Assembly (NCBI GenBank): GCA_026120185.1
Contig: JANUWF010001481.1
Coordinates: 1,617,001 to 1,681,000 of the forward strand
DNA length: 64,000 bases
From: Voacanga thouarsii
Lineage: Eukaryota > Streptophyta > Magnoliopsida > Gentianales > Apocynaceae
Direction: 5' to 3'
How positions within the stretch are numbered: position 1 is the first letter of the stretch; each line of letters starts with the position of its first letter. Both the position numbers and the translations under genes were made by a program. Below, piece by piece: positions 9,572 through 19,880 of the stretch. The notes beneath the pieces were generated by a model. That model was not told where the DNA came from. It ran no database searches and saw only the letters and a list, made by a program, of their open reading frames with translations.

Positions 9572-11180
9572 TGATTGGGCAATTCTAGATTAGAATAAGT
9601 GATGTTGAAGATTATGGCATTCAAAATATGGGTCTTTTAAATGCAATTATCATGCACCAATAAATTTTTAAAACCTATCTCCTGGATATACATAGAACAA
9701 CAACAAGTACAGTGTTGAACCCAGAAAGAACTCAAAAGAAGTATACTCTTATATTCTCTTCTTATCTTGATCTTATAAACAACTCTTGAATAATTAACTT
9801 GAATGAATTAGGGTGTCTTAAACATAAAATATATGGGGGAACAAATAGGAAACTAACGATAATCTAAAAACATAAAAGAAATTAGCTTAGGAAATCTAGT
9901 AGATGTTAGATTAGGAAACCTATCAGAGATTGGATTATCTTGAGTAAGTGGTTTTAGGATTCCCTAAGCGTCGCAAATCTCTATCCTTGCCAAAATAGAT
10001 TAATTCTGCTGAGTGCCACAAATTAGCCCCTAATTCAATTCTTAACTTCACCAACTTGATTAATGTTTTTTCTTCATGACTCTAATACTTAAGTTAATGA
10101 GTTTATTAAAAACCAAATTGATAAGTATCTCAAGGCATCACCAATATCAAATAGCACATAGTAATGAGCTTCAGCTACATGCAACTTGAATCATACAATT
10201 TTCTATTAACTTAATTAAGCTATGAGCTATAACTTAATAAAATCAATAGGTGCTACTTAAGAAATCAATCAAAAGATGAATTAACTTAGTTTTCAATTAC
10301 GCTAGTAAAGTATGTTGATCAAGCATAATAAACTTAACACAATTGATAAGAAGAAAATCCAAAATTGCATGGATACTCAAAAGATAATATTACAACATAA
10401 AAGATAGAATCTTTGTTAAATAACCTCAAAGAACCAAAATCAATACTCAAACAAAACATAAGAACAAGGTAGGAACCAATTGTCTTGAACATAAAAATAT
10501 AATATAAACGGAAATAATAAAGAAACAAGAGAAAGTTTAAATGATAAAACTTAGTAAGCTCCCACTCTCAAGTTCTTATTGTCTCTAGACTCATTTCCTC
10601 CTTACAAGCCTCCCTTTGTGGAAAAGAAGGAAAGAATTACAATATATGATAATTAAATTTATTGATACTGAATTATGTTATCCAAAACCTATTTATAAAA
10701 TCCCCAAATTGTCCTAAAATTGATTTAGGAAGTGTAAATTGCCTTTGGATTGAATTTGGGACTTTCTGAAAGATTCAAGATGCTTGCACGAGTAGTGGCA
10801 AGCTATGCATGATGTCATACATTTTGCATAGCCTAAAAATCCATTATTAGCACGGCTTAATGCACAACATTGCACACTTTAAAAGTAGCTAAATTTTCTC
10901 TATTCTGCATATTTTGTGATACGGTCATGCAATAAGCCATGCATATCTAAGAGCCATGCATATTCTGCACACTTCTAAAAAGCTCCAAAAATCGCTTCCA
11001 CTTTTTTCAAATCATTCGACTATCATCTTCGTTTTCAAACTAAGTTTGTGATCTTTTTACTCATTTTTTACCAACATGACCTAAAATACATAAACACAAA
11101 AAATGAGAAACTATCCATAATCACATAAAAGATCATACAAAAACTAAGTAAACGGAACATAAAAATATGACTTTTTCACA
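9572..11180 (-). repeat. LTR-like sequence, minus strand
   Basis: Read on the minus strand the block begins TGTGAAAAAGTC (11180) and has a TATA box TTATAAATAGG near 10700-10690. It then has a leader-like section and, near 9730, a 'CTGGGTTCAACACTGTACTTG' motif like that seen near the ends of plant gypsy (Athila/Tat-type) LTRs. It ends near 9572 with CCCAATCA, giving TG...CA ends. No flanking duplication was established and no coding sequence is attached. It may be a solo or truncated LTR that joins the CACTA end on one side and a SIRE-like ORF on the other. Confidence 0.4.
10691..10697 (-). promoter_or_regulatory. TATA box of the minus-strand LTR-like block
   Basis: The minus strand reads GATTTTATAAATAGGTTTTGG, a strong plant TATA context, in the middle of the LTR-like block. 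Confidence 0.45.
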
Positions 11181-12431
11181 CCTAAAAATAAGGCTGTTGA
11201 ATCTAGTGTTTGTAAATCTATTGTTGACCCAATTAACCCAATGGTACTAAGTATCTTGCAATCCTACATAGAACCTAGTAAGTTTCAAAAGTTAATGGAG
11301 AATTGGCAACTCTTGTTTTCTCTAAAGAAAATGCCTAGTTTTGTGTTTGAGTCTGAGGATATCTTATAGCAAGTCAACCCCACAAAATTCTGAGAACAAC
11401 AACCAGAAGATCTTGTGTCTTTGACAACAAAAATGAACAAGAACATAGTAACTTTTGACAAAGATCAAGAAGAAAATGCAAAACAAATTGTGACTGAAAC
11501 TGATAAAGACATTGAGATGGATGAGCTTGAGATTGTTGAAGTAACATCAACAGCTAAGAAAAGTAAAATCAAGGCATCAAACAAAAGCAAAAGCAAAGAA
11601 CTATTAACAAGAAATCCAAAAGACAAGCTAGCCTTAAAAATTTATCTATTTTTTGATAATGTTTGCTCTTTAGCAGTTTAAGACAATCTCTAACAAAGGG
11701 ATGTTGGAAGAAAGGAAAATTGATTTGACAAAGTTTAAGAACTTTAGATTAGAAAAACTTCTTAATTAGAAAGTTGGGTTGTTTTTGTTAATAGATTTCA
11801 TTAAAACCTACAATGATACATTTGTAAGGGAATTTTATTCTAATTTGAAATCTACAATTACACATAAAACTGTCCATTTTACCAGTCCATATTTGTGCAT
11901 GGAGTGATTGTTGCCTTTAATCCTGATAGTATTTTTGCCAAATTTGACCTGCTATACTATCAAGAAATAGAAGGATTAGGTGAAGAAGTGGATCTGACAG
12001 TTGTATGCAAGCCATTGACAGATGATCTAATAACCTCATGGCCAGAAAAGGGATATCTTAAATCTTCTAACATTACATGCTTTTATTTTAATTTGTACAA
12101 AATCCCTTGCTACAACTGGCTTCCTAATAACAATATTTCTATTGTACTAAAAGATAAGGCTGTTCTACTGTTTAAGTTAGGAGAGGTTTGAAGTTTAACT
12201 TAGGTGATCTTATTTTTCAGCAAGTGGTGAAGCATGCTTAGATTACACCTCATAGAACATCTCTACTACCTTATCCTTAGCTTTTAACTAATTAACTTCA
12301 TACTTGTCCTATTCATATGGAGCCCCAAAATGACAAGATTATTCAAGATCTTAAAGCACTAAGACCACTTTTGAAGAAGCCTCTTGCGACCAGTTCTACT
12401 GCTAAAGTTAAGGCTCCTGTTATCAACTCTC
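11181..12431 (+). pseudogene. SIRE-like env-position ORF, 5' part (plant-transposon-protein-like)
   Basis: A decayed reading frame with stops and frameshifts. The first section (ORF 11415-11681) is charged and Lys/Glu-rich. The second has REFYSNL (near 11830), then an ORF at 11895-12191 with FAKFDLLYYQEIEGLGEEVDL. After a frameshift, a 'FNLGDLIFQQVVKHA' and 'LLPYP' section follows near 12200-12290. This order resembles the 'putative plant transposon protein' domain (PF20167 as I recall it), which also occurs downstream of pol in SIRE-type copias. Copia-1 splits the frame at 12431; the reading continues at 21641. Confidence 0.45.
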
Positions 12432-14185
12432 TATTGGATTGTATGCCTTCTTAGACTAGGTTTCTGATGTAAAATCGAATATTTTAATAAAAAAATTATT
12501 TTCAGAAATTGTTTGTGAATTTACTTTTTGTTTGTGCACGATTTTCGTTCGGAACAGACCCATTGTGTTTAAATAAATGATCCATGTGAATGGTGGTCTT
12601 TCACATTAAGGTATGGATCACGGGTTATTTAACACATAAACATTTGTTCTTAACCTATTGATGAGACTGGGAATCTCATCATATTTAGGTTATTATGTTA
12701 TGAATTTTAAATGGGGAATGGCTTACCTTTAGCCAGTGAGTAGTCCACTCACTTCATAACATAAGCGTATTTCGAATACGTAGGACAAGACCTGTAGTAG
12801 TGGTTTCTAAAAGTACTATATGATAGAAACTTAGACTACTACCGCTACAGCGTGGACTAGTACTCTACGACTTGAGTATGAGTTGGTGGTCTGGCGAAGC
12901 TGGAAGCATATACTTTGATTTGCTATAGTTGAGGTTCTATCGTAGTGCCAATATACTTGCATGTTGGGTATGCGTGACTAGTTAGTTAAGACAGACTTGT
13001 ACAAGATAGTTTCTGCACTATATCGCCCCTTGTGGTTGTCCGAATGGTCTAAAATGTCCAAGGCCCTGGGAAACATGACTTGGATGTTTGCTTTAGGGTA
13101 GCTCCCTTGGAAAGCGAAAATACTCCAGGAAGTCGTGGATCATTGGACTAGAAGCCTAAGGATGGTAGATGTCATTTAGAGGGGTGTTAGTACACTTCTT
13201 CCTCTGTAAATGTACGGCGATGTGTAGAGGGGTATTTTAGTCATTTCACCTGTAGATCGGAGACTTTGCTAACGCAGCATTGTCCTTGGGGTCAATATTT
13301 TCTTATGGTGATATTAGGAAATATTTAAAATGCAAAATACAGCTATTTTTATGGCAATGGTATTTTGGTCATTTTAGTAGCCAAGGCGGTGTGTCTTTTG
13401 GTCCCCAGTATAGACCGTGAGTCCTAATTAAATACGGGCTAAAGAATTGATCTTAAATTAAATGGAATTTATTTTATTTAAGTAGCCTGATTTAATTATT
13501 GGGCTAGAATAAAATAAAGGTCCATGGAGAGAGAGAGAATTAATAAAATTAGTTTGGTTGGTTAATTAATTATTCAGGGCTTTGGCCCAGTTTGAATAAT
13601 TAAAGATTAACCTGGGACTAAACTAATATAGGCTTAATTAATTGGACTAGTTTATTTGGGTTGGAAAAATTAATTATTTATTAATTAGGCCAATTATTTA
13701 GTTTTAGTTAGAATAATTAATTAATCCCAAAATGTTAAACTACGAGTCCAATGGCCCAATCCAGTTTAACCTAGGGTTTTATTTAGGTTAAACAAGAGAA
13801 AAGAAAACAACATTGTTTTTTTCCAGTGCTTCCTCTCTGTGAAAAATACCAGACGTTTTTTTTCCTCTCCCTCTCCAGAAATTCTTTGGCCCCTAGGTTG
13901 TTTCACCAAAAACGATATTAGGCAGGCCATATACTGGAAGATCAAGAGCTAGGCGGTTATCTACGTGCAAAGACGAAGTAGAAGGCTTGCAGGAATTGCA
14001 CCAGAGGTTTCCATAAGCGTGCCTACCCCAGTTCCGCATATTCCAGTTCAGCCGATAGTGAGAACAAGAAGAAGAGGTAAAGAGAAAATATTTTTCCCCC
14101 TTTTTCCTTCTTCATGCAGGTGTGCTGCATTTTGTTGCTCCTTAGCTGGTTTTTTAGCTATATCTAGCATGCTATTTTATCTTCA
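12432..14185 (+). repeat. 5' LTR of copia-1
   Basis: It aligns end to end with 19881-21640. The first dinucleotide is TA rather than TG (TATTGG against TGTTGG in the 3' LTR), a single mutated base. It ends TATCTTCA. Near the 3' end an ATG at 13965 opens a conserved basic ORF. Confidence 0.95.
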
Positions 14186-14237
14186 ATTGGTATCAGAGCA
14201 TGAAGATATTTGCACATATAGGAAGCCTGTATGCTAG
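13965..14237 (+). CDS. LTR-encoded small basic ORF (5' copy)
   Basis: This ORF starts MQRRSRRLAGIAPEV and runs through a Pro/Val-rich section to RTRRRGKEK, then crosses the LTR end and primer site. The same start is present in the 3' LTR at 21415, so the first 50 codons are LTR sequence. A splice-donor-like AG|GTAAAG sits just after the RTRRR codons. No known domain; whether it is translated is unknown. It could be part of a leader peptide or chance. Confidence 0.3.
   Translation: MQRRSRRLAGIAPEVSISVPTPVPHIPVQPIVRTRRRGKEKIFFPLFPSSCRCAAFCCSLAGFLAISSMLFYLQLVSEHEDICTYRKPVC
14188..14199 (+). other. Copia-1 primer binding site (tRNA-iMet)
   Basis: TGGTATCAGAGC, two bases after the LTR end ATCTTCA. 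Confidence 0.93.
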
Positions 14238-15958
14238 TTAATAAAATCGGACAGTTATGTGTGATTAACTGTGATCCTTCACTGGTTTTTTGGTATGGAT
14301 AGATGGCTTGTTAAACCTCTCGGTTGGAGGTATAGGTGAGATGTAATTCACTATTTTTCCAAGAATAAATTGTGTAAACCCAACTTTAATGGGTTTAGGC
14401 GGTTGTTGGTTTGCGATTTCATTGATTTTGGGTTGAAATCGGAGGGCCAAAGGCTAGAAATTGTCGCAGAAAAAAAAAACCAAAATAGCGCAGCAGAAGA
14501 AAATCGCACTGTAAAATTGAAGCAGACAGCATTGTTCATAGGCTCGGCTCACCGAGCCGAGCCGCCAGCAGTGTCTGTGCCTGGAACAAGGATGGCGGCT
14601 CGGCTTTGTGGCTTACTGGCTCGGCTGCATCGGGTGGAATTGAATTGCAAATTCGCAATGCAATTGTGAAATCCGAAAGTCAGCACGCGGGTCAGCACCG
14701 GGCGGGTCGCTGCTTGGATGGTCCATGAGGCGGATGTTCAGGTGCGGCGGGTGTTGTGGACCGCTTACCAGATTGGTTTTGTTCCTGTGCGGCGGGTGCA
14801 GTGAACCAATGAGAAAATTTTTTTTCCCTTGTAATTTTCTTGCATTTTCTTTTTTGTTTTGGGGTCCATTTTAGGCAAAGTTAATATTTTTGCAATATTT
14901 ATATTCTTGGAATACATTTGCATGAAAAATATTAGTAAGGGATTTTAGGATTAAACAAGATAATTAATTAATTAATTAACGTGTTTAATTCTATTATTTG
15001 GGCACTTAGGTTTAAAAAATAGAAAAGCATGAAAACGTTTACTGTTTTCGAGCATGCTATTTTTTTTATGTACCTATGTGTGTTTTTCCTCAAAGACCAA
15101 AGTCTTTGGGAACATATTTGACAAGAAAAATATTTTTCTTCAAAAACTAAATGGTTATTTTAATTGGTACAAAAATTAATCCTTGAATATTTTCTCAAAG
15201 GATTTAATCCTTAACATAGAAAATATATTGGATTTAGATATTTTTGTAAATTAAAATGGAGAGCCATTTTGTTTTGTTTTGGACTAGAAAAATGATTTTG
15301 TCAAATAAACTTGAGACCAAAGTCTCTAGAAAGTTTTAATTGGAAAATTTTTGAAATCATTAAGTTTTAACTTAAATAAAATTAGTCCATGGAGAAAATC
15401 TCTCAAAGGATATAAGCCTTGACATAGAGATTTTATTAGACTTAGATATTTTATTTTTGAGTTAAGGAAGAACTTAATGGAAATTTCAAAAGGACATTTT
15501 TCCAGGAAAAGCTTTTATTTTAAAAGAATAAGTGGGAGAGGGGTTCCAACGGCCCCACAGCTTCCATCACGGTCCTCATTAGAGATCGTGGATCCCCTCG
15601 CATCACCCTGGGAGTGAACCCGTATAAGATGGGGATACCACAAGGATCTAGATCTAATGGAAGGATGTAATTAATAACCCGGGGCACGTACTATGATCGG
15701 CCAGCCCACGTTGGAGGTTATAGTGCGAGGTATGTCCATATGAAATGAGAGGAAACGGCCATCCCACGATGGAGTTATTTTCTAGTCCATTACCTAAAAG
15801 GAAAATTAATTTGTGGTGGTTAATACACCTAGCTTAGAAAACTGTTAATCTTCCCAAGAAGTTATGTCAGTTTTCCTAAGAGCTAAATTATTTTCGGTGC
15901 ACAAATTTTATTTTGTTTTCACAAACTAAATTCTGTCTTTTATTTTCGATTTTAAAAA
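14200..15958 (+). other. Long untranslated leader of copia-1
   Basis: No Gag-like frame until 15959. The leader holds a GC-rich island (about 14535-14815) with a perfect 10-bp hairpin at 14541-14563, and a two-copy degenerate duplication with about 210-bp spacing (15096-15240 and 15314-15460). A conserved-looking block near 15541-15790 precedes gag. A 99-codon ORF at 14370-14669 spans the GC island but has no recognisable domain. Packaging or dimerisation signals would be expected here. Confidence 0.7.
14541..14563 (+). other. GC-rich perfect hairpin in copia-1 leader
   Basis: GGCTCGGCTC (14541-14550), loop ACC, GAGCCGAGCC (14554-14563). Two further GGCTCGGCT copies follow near 14597 and 14620. 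It stands out in an AT-rich background. Confidence 0.8.
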
Positions 15959-16654
15959 ATGGTGGGAGGTTCTTTTAGTCCATTGGCCGTTATTCTCAGG
16001 GAGAATAAGTTAACAGGTCCAAACTATGTAGACTGGAAAGGGAACTTGGACATAATACTCATAGCTGAGGAGTATAAGTATGTCCTTTACGAAACCTGCC
16101 ATGTTATCGGGGAAGGTTCCACCGCTGAAGAGCGAGAGGCTGAAAAAGCGTGGAAGAAAGCTGACGAAATGGCACTTTGCTATATGTTAGCTTCCATGTC
16201 TAATGTGCTCCAGTCAAAACACGAGCACATGGCTTCTACATATGACATAAGTCAATCATTGACAACTATGTTCGCAGACAAGAGCCGGCCCGCAAGGCAG
16301 GAGGCTCTTCGAACTATTGTGAACACTAAGATGGCTAAGGGAGCATCAGTCCGAGAGCATATGCTCAAGATGATTGTTGCTTTCGAGGAGGCGAAAATCT
16401 TAGGGGCTGTCATTGACCCCGAGAGCCAAGTGGAAATAGTTCTTGAATCTCTACCAGGCTCTTTCACTCAGTTCAAGTTAAACTATAACATGAACAAGTT
16501 GAACATGAGTTTAACTGAACTGATGAAGGAGCTCCAGATGGCGGAGAAGGTCATGAAGCCGCAGTCAAAGTCAATGATTGTTAAGGCTTCTTCCTCAAGA
16601 ACTGGGCCTAAACCCAGAAAGTTCAAAATGAAGAAGGGGAATGCAGCAGCCTAG
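15959..16654 (+). pseudogene. gag: Copia-1 Gag
   Basis: This 231-codon frame is the copia Gag core (UBN2/retrotrans-gag type), with LTGPNYVDWKGNL near residue 17 and a following helical region. Gag builds the cytoplasmic particle that packages element RNA. The frame stops at TAG 16652-16654. In the same frame the zinc knuckle follows at 16691-16732 as C-F-K-Y-G-K-K-G-H-W-K-K-E-C, where the second Cys of CX2CX4HX4C is Tyr (TAT). A second stop, TAG, is at 16742-16744. The ATG at 15959 is the first one after the leader and starts the familiar Gag N-terminus. Confidence 0.85.
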
Positions 16655-16792
16655 CCCAAGACCCAGTCCAAGGACAAACCAAAGGACAAGTGCTTCAAGT
16701 ATGGGAAGAAGGGACACTGGAAAAAGGAGTGTCCAGATCTTTAGGCCAAGAAAAACCCTACAGGTAATGTTTACTATCTAGAGTCCATATCA

Positions 16793-18283
16793 ATGGTAGG
16801 ATCAACTTCCACTTGGATTGTTGATTCTGGAGCCACTGATCATATCTGTAACTCCTTGCAGGGGTTTAGGAAGATAAGAAGACTCAAGAAGGGCGAACAT
16901 GGGCTTCGAGTGGGTAATAGAGCACAAGTCTGGGCCCTTGCAGTGGGAGAGCTGGATCTTCTTTTTTATTGTAATAAGATAGTGGTTTTAAAAGACATTT
17001 TATATGTACCTGGTTTTCGTCAGAATTTGATTTCAGTTGCAAAACTTATTAATCAAGGATATTCTGTATCTTTCCATTCTGGTATTTCTATCAGTAGAGA
17101 TGGAGAAATTTTATGTACTGGGCACATGTATGGTAATCTGTTCTTTTTAAACCCTATTAACAACCAATCAAATAACGCTCAGTCTAAACCTTTAACTAAG
17201 AAGAGAAAGACCAATATCAATGATTCATACTTTTGGCATCTAAGGTTGGGTCATATTAACTCAACCAGGATTCACAGGCTAATCCATGATGGGCCTTTGG
17301 GCTCATTAAGATTGAAAAGTTGGCCTCAGTGTGAATCCTGCCTGATGGGAAAAATGACCAAAATGTCTGTTATACCAAAGGCGGATAGAGCCAAGGAGGT
17401 GTTGAGTCTTGTTCACACTGATATGTGTGGTCCATTGTCTACACCAGCAAGAGGAGGTTTTGAGTACTTCATCACGTTCACGGATAATTGTACGCGGTAT
17501 GGTTACATTTACCTGATGAGATGCAAGTCTGACTCTTTTGACAAGTTCAAGGAGTTTAAGGTTGAAGTGGAGCGTCGGACAGGTAAATTAATCAAAACCT
17601 TACGATCGAATCGTGGTGGAGAGTACCTCCTAGGTGGATTCAAGGACTACATGGTACATCATGGGGTAGTATCCCAGCTCTCTGCGCTGGGAACACCCCA
17701 GCAGAACAGAGTAGCTGAGAGAAGGAACAGGACATTGATGGAAATGGTCCGAAGCATGATGTCTCATGCTACTCTTCTAGTGTCCTTTTGGGGATATGCC
17801 CAAGAAACAGCGGCATATATTCTGAACTTGGTGCCTTCCAAGTCAGTACCTAGGACTCCTTATGAGATGTGGACTGGGCGTAAGCCAAGTCTGAATCATC
17901 TTAGGATTTGGGGTTGTCCAGCTTATGTACTGATCAAGGGAGACAAGTTGGAACCAAGATCAGAATTATGCTATTTTGTTGGGTATCCAAAATGGACAAA
18001 AGGAGGTTACTTTTATCATCCTAAGGAGCAGAAGGTACTAGTCAATACCAATGCTAGATACTTGGAAGATGATCAAAGTACTTCCACTAAAGGTTTAACA
18101 AGGTTGGAACTTGAGGAGAAGTTATCTACGGAATCAACTTCTTCTGATCCGATTGTGGAACAAGAAGAGGCACAGCCTCAAGAGCCTGTGCAAACGGAGC
18201 CTCGTCGTAGTGGGAGAGTGTCTAGGGTTCCAGATAGATGGACCGGAGAAGTTTTTGAGCTGGTCTCCGACCATCAGGAATAA
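16793..18283 (+). pseudogene. pol: Copia-1 protease and integrase
   Basis: The frame is the same as gag. The aspartic protease motif is WIVDSGATDHIC (about residues 8-19), which cuts the polyprotein. The GAG-pre-integrase zinc section (FWHLRLGH...CESCLMGK) is at about residues 146-192. The integrase core runs from HTDMCGP to about residue 330, with the first catalytic Asp in HTDMCG and Glu in NRVAERRNRTL. The expected second catalytic Asp is Asn: LRSNRGGEY, codon AAT at 17609-17611. This should abolish strand transfer. The frame ends at TAA 18281-18283, and the polyprotein continues in the same frame at 18329. Confidence 0.9.
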
Positions 18284-18328
18284 GACCCCACTAGATACGA
18301 GGAGGCTATTGCTAATGCCGATGCAAAT

Positions 18329-19462
18329 TTGTGGCATGAAGTAATGAAAGCCGAGATTGAGTCTATGTACCTCAATCAGGTTTGGGATCTTGTAGCTTCA
18401 CCTGAAGGGATAAAACCCATTGGGTGCAAGTGGGTATACAAGAAAAAGAGAGGAGCGGATGGGAAGGTGGAAACCTTCAAAGATAGGCTTGTGGCGAAAG
18501 AGTATACTCAGAAAGAAGGTATCGACTATGAGGAAACCTTTTCCCCAGTAGCCATGCTTAAATCCATCTGTATCCTCCTTGCCATCGCATGTCACTATGA
18601 CTACAAGATATGGCAAATGGATGTCAAGACGGCATTTTTAAATGGCCATCTTAGCGAAGACATCTATATGTCCCAACCGGAATGCTTCATTGCTGAAGAC
18701 CAGGAACATATGGTTTGTAAGCTTAAGAAGTCCATTTATGGACTTAAGCAGGTATCGAGAGCATGGAACATTTGTTTTGATGAGACTGTAAAGTCTTATG
18801 GTTTTATTCAAAATGAAGATGAACCATGCGTGTATAGGAAACTTGAAGGCATTAATGTGGTTTTTCTTGTCCTGCATGTGGATGACATTCTACTCATTAG
18901 AAATGATGTAGGGACATTGTCATCTACAAAGGTTTGGCTGTCTAGTCAATTCAGTATGAAGGACTTGGGAGAAGCCAGCTATATTCTCGGGATTAGGCTT
19001 CTTAGAAATAGGAAGCAGAGAATGTTAGGGTTATCCCAAGCGACATACATTGACAAGGTGTTGGCCAAGTACAGCATGGACTCATGCAAGGGAGCTCTAA
19101 TCCCTTGCAAACATGGGTTGTCATTTTCTTCGAAGGACTGTCCTAAGTCTCAAGAAGAAAAGGACAGAATAAGTAGGATTCCCTACGCTTCGGCTGTGGG
19201 AAGTCTCATGTACGCCATGCTGTGTACTAGGCCAGATATCTGCTTTGCCGTGGGCTTAGTTAGCAGATATCAGTCAAACCCAGGGGAGGTTCATTGGCAA
19301 GCTGTAAAGCATATTCTCAAGTACCTTGAGGGAACGAGAGATTATATGCTGGTTTACAAGGCTGATGATTTGGTTCCTACAGGATACACAGACTCAGACT
19401 TCCAGGCGGATAAGGATGAGAGAAAATCCACTAGTGGATATGTCTTCACCTTGTCTGGATGA
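18329..19462 (+). pseudogene. pol: Copia-1 reverse transcriptase
   Basis: Copia-type reverse transcriptase (RVT_2). The frame begins just after the 18281 stop and contains the WVYKKKRGADGKVE opening, the IWQMDVKTAFLNGHL section (first catalytic Asp) and the KKSIYGLKQ motif. The second active-site box reads LHVDDILLI at 18875-18886, where YVDD is usual; both Asp are kept and Tyr is His. The frame runs on into the RNase H region and ends at TGA 19460-19462. No frameshift. Confidence 0.92.
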
Positions 19463-19858
19463 GCAATTTCATGGAGGAGTATCAAGCAGTCTTGTATTGC
19501 TGACTCAACTATGGAAGCTGAGTATGTGGCAGCTTCGGAGGCGTCCAAGGAAGCAATTTGGCTCCGGAAGTTCCTTTCAGAACTTGGAGTCGTACCACAT
19601 ATGGACAGGTCGGTTGTGATGTATTGCGACAACACTAGAGCAGTATTGCAATTTAAGGAACCTCGGAACCATAAGAAAGGAAAACACATCGAGAGGAAGT
19701 ACCACCTGATCCGAGATTTCATCCAGAGACGGGAAGTCGTGGTGGAGCATATTGCCTCAGAACACAATCTAGCAGATCCATTCACCAAGCCTTTGGCTGA
19801 GAGAGTCTTCAAGAGACACTTAGACGCCATAGGGGTGGGCACCTATGCACTTACCTAG
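19463..19858 (+). pseudogene. pol: Copia-1 RNase H
   Basis: The frame continues after the TGA at 19460, with an internal ATG at 19511. It holds the RNase H motifs STMEAEYVAASEA, YCDNTRAV and IASEHNLADPFTKPL, and ends at TAG after GTYALT. RNase H degrades the RNA strand of the RNA/DNA hybrid. This is the natural end of copia pol, 22 bp before the 3' LTR. Confidence 0.9.
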
Positions 19859-19870
19859 TCTTAAAGTGCA

Positions 19871-19880
19871 AGTGGGAGAT
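19871..19880 (+). other. Copia-1 polypurine tract
   Basis: AGTGGGAGAT directly before the 3' LTR start TGTTGG; primes plus-strand DNA. Confidence 0.85.

Noticed and set aside
14075..14120. Intron in the copia-1 LTR (AG|GTAAAG to ATGCAG|GTG)
   Set aside because: About 43 bp is shorter than plant introns usually are; the donor may only matter with a distant acceptor.
14370..14669. 99-codon ORF in the copia-1 leader as a gene
   Set aside because: It has no domain and covers the GC-rich hairpin; probably untranslated leader.
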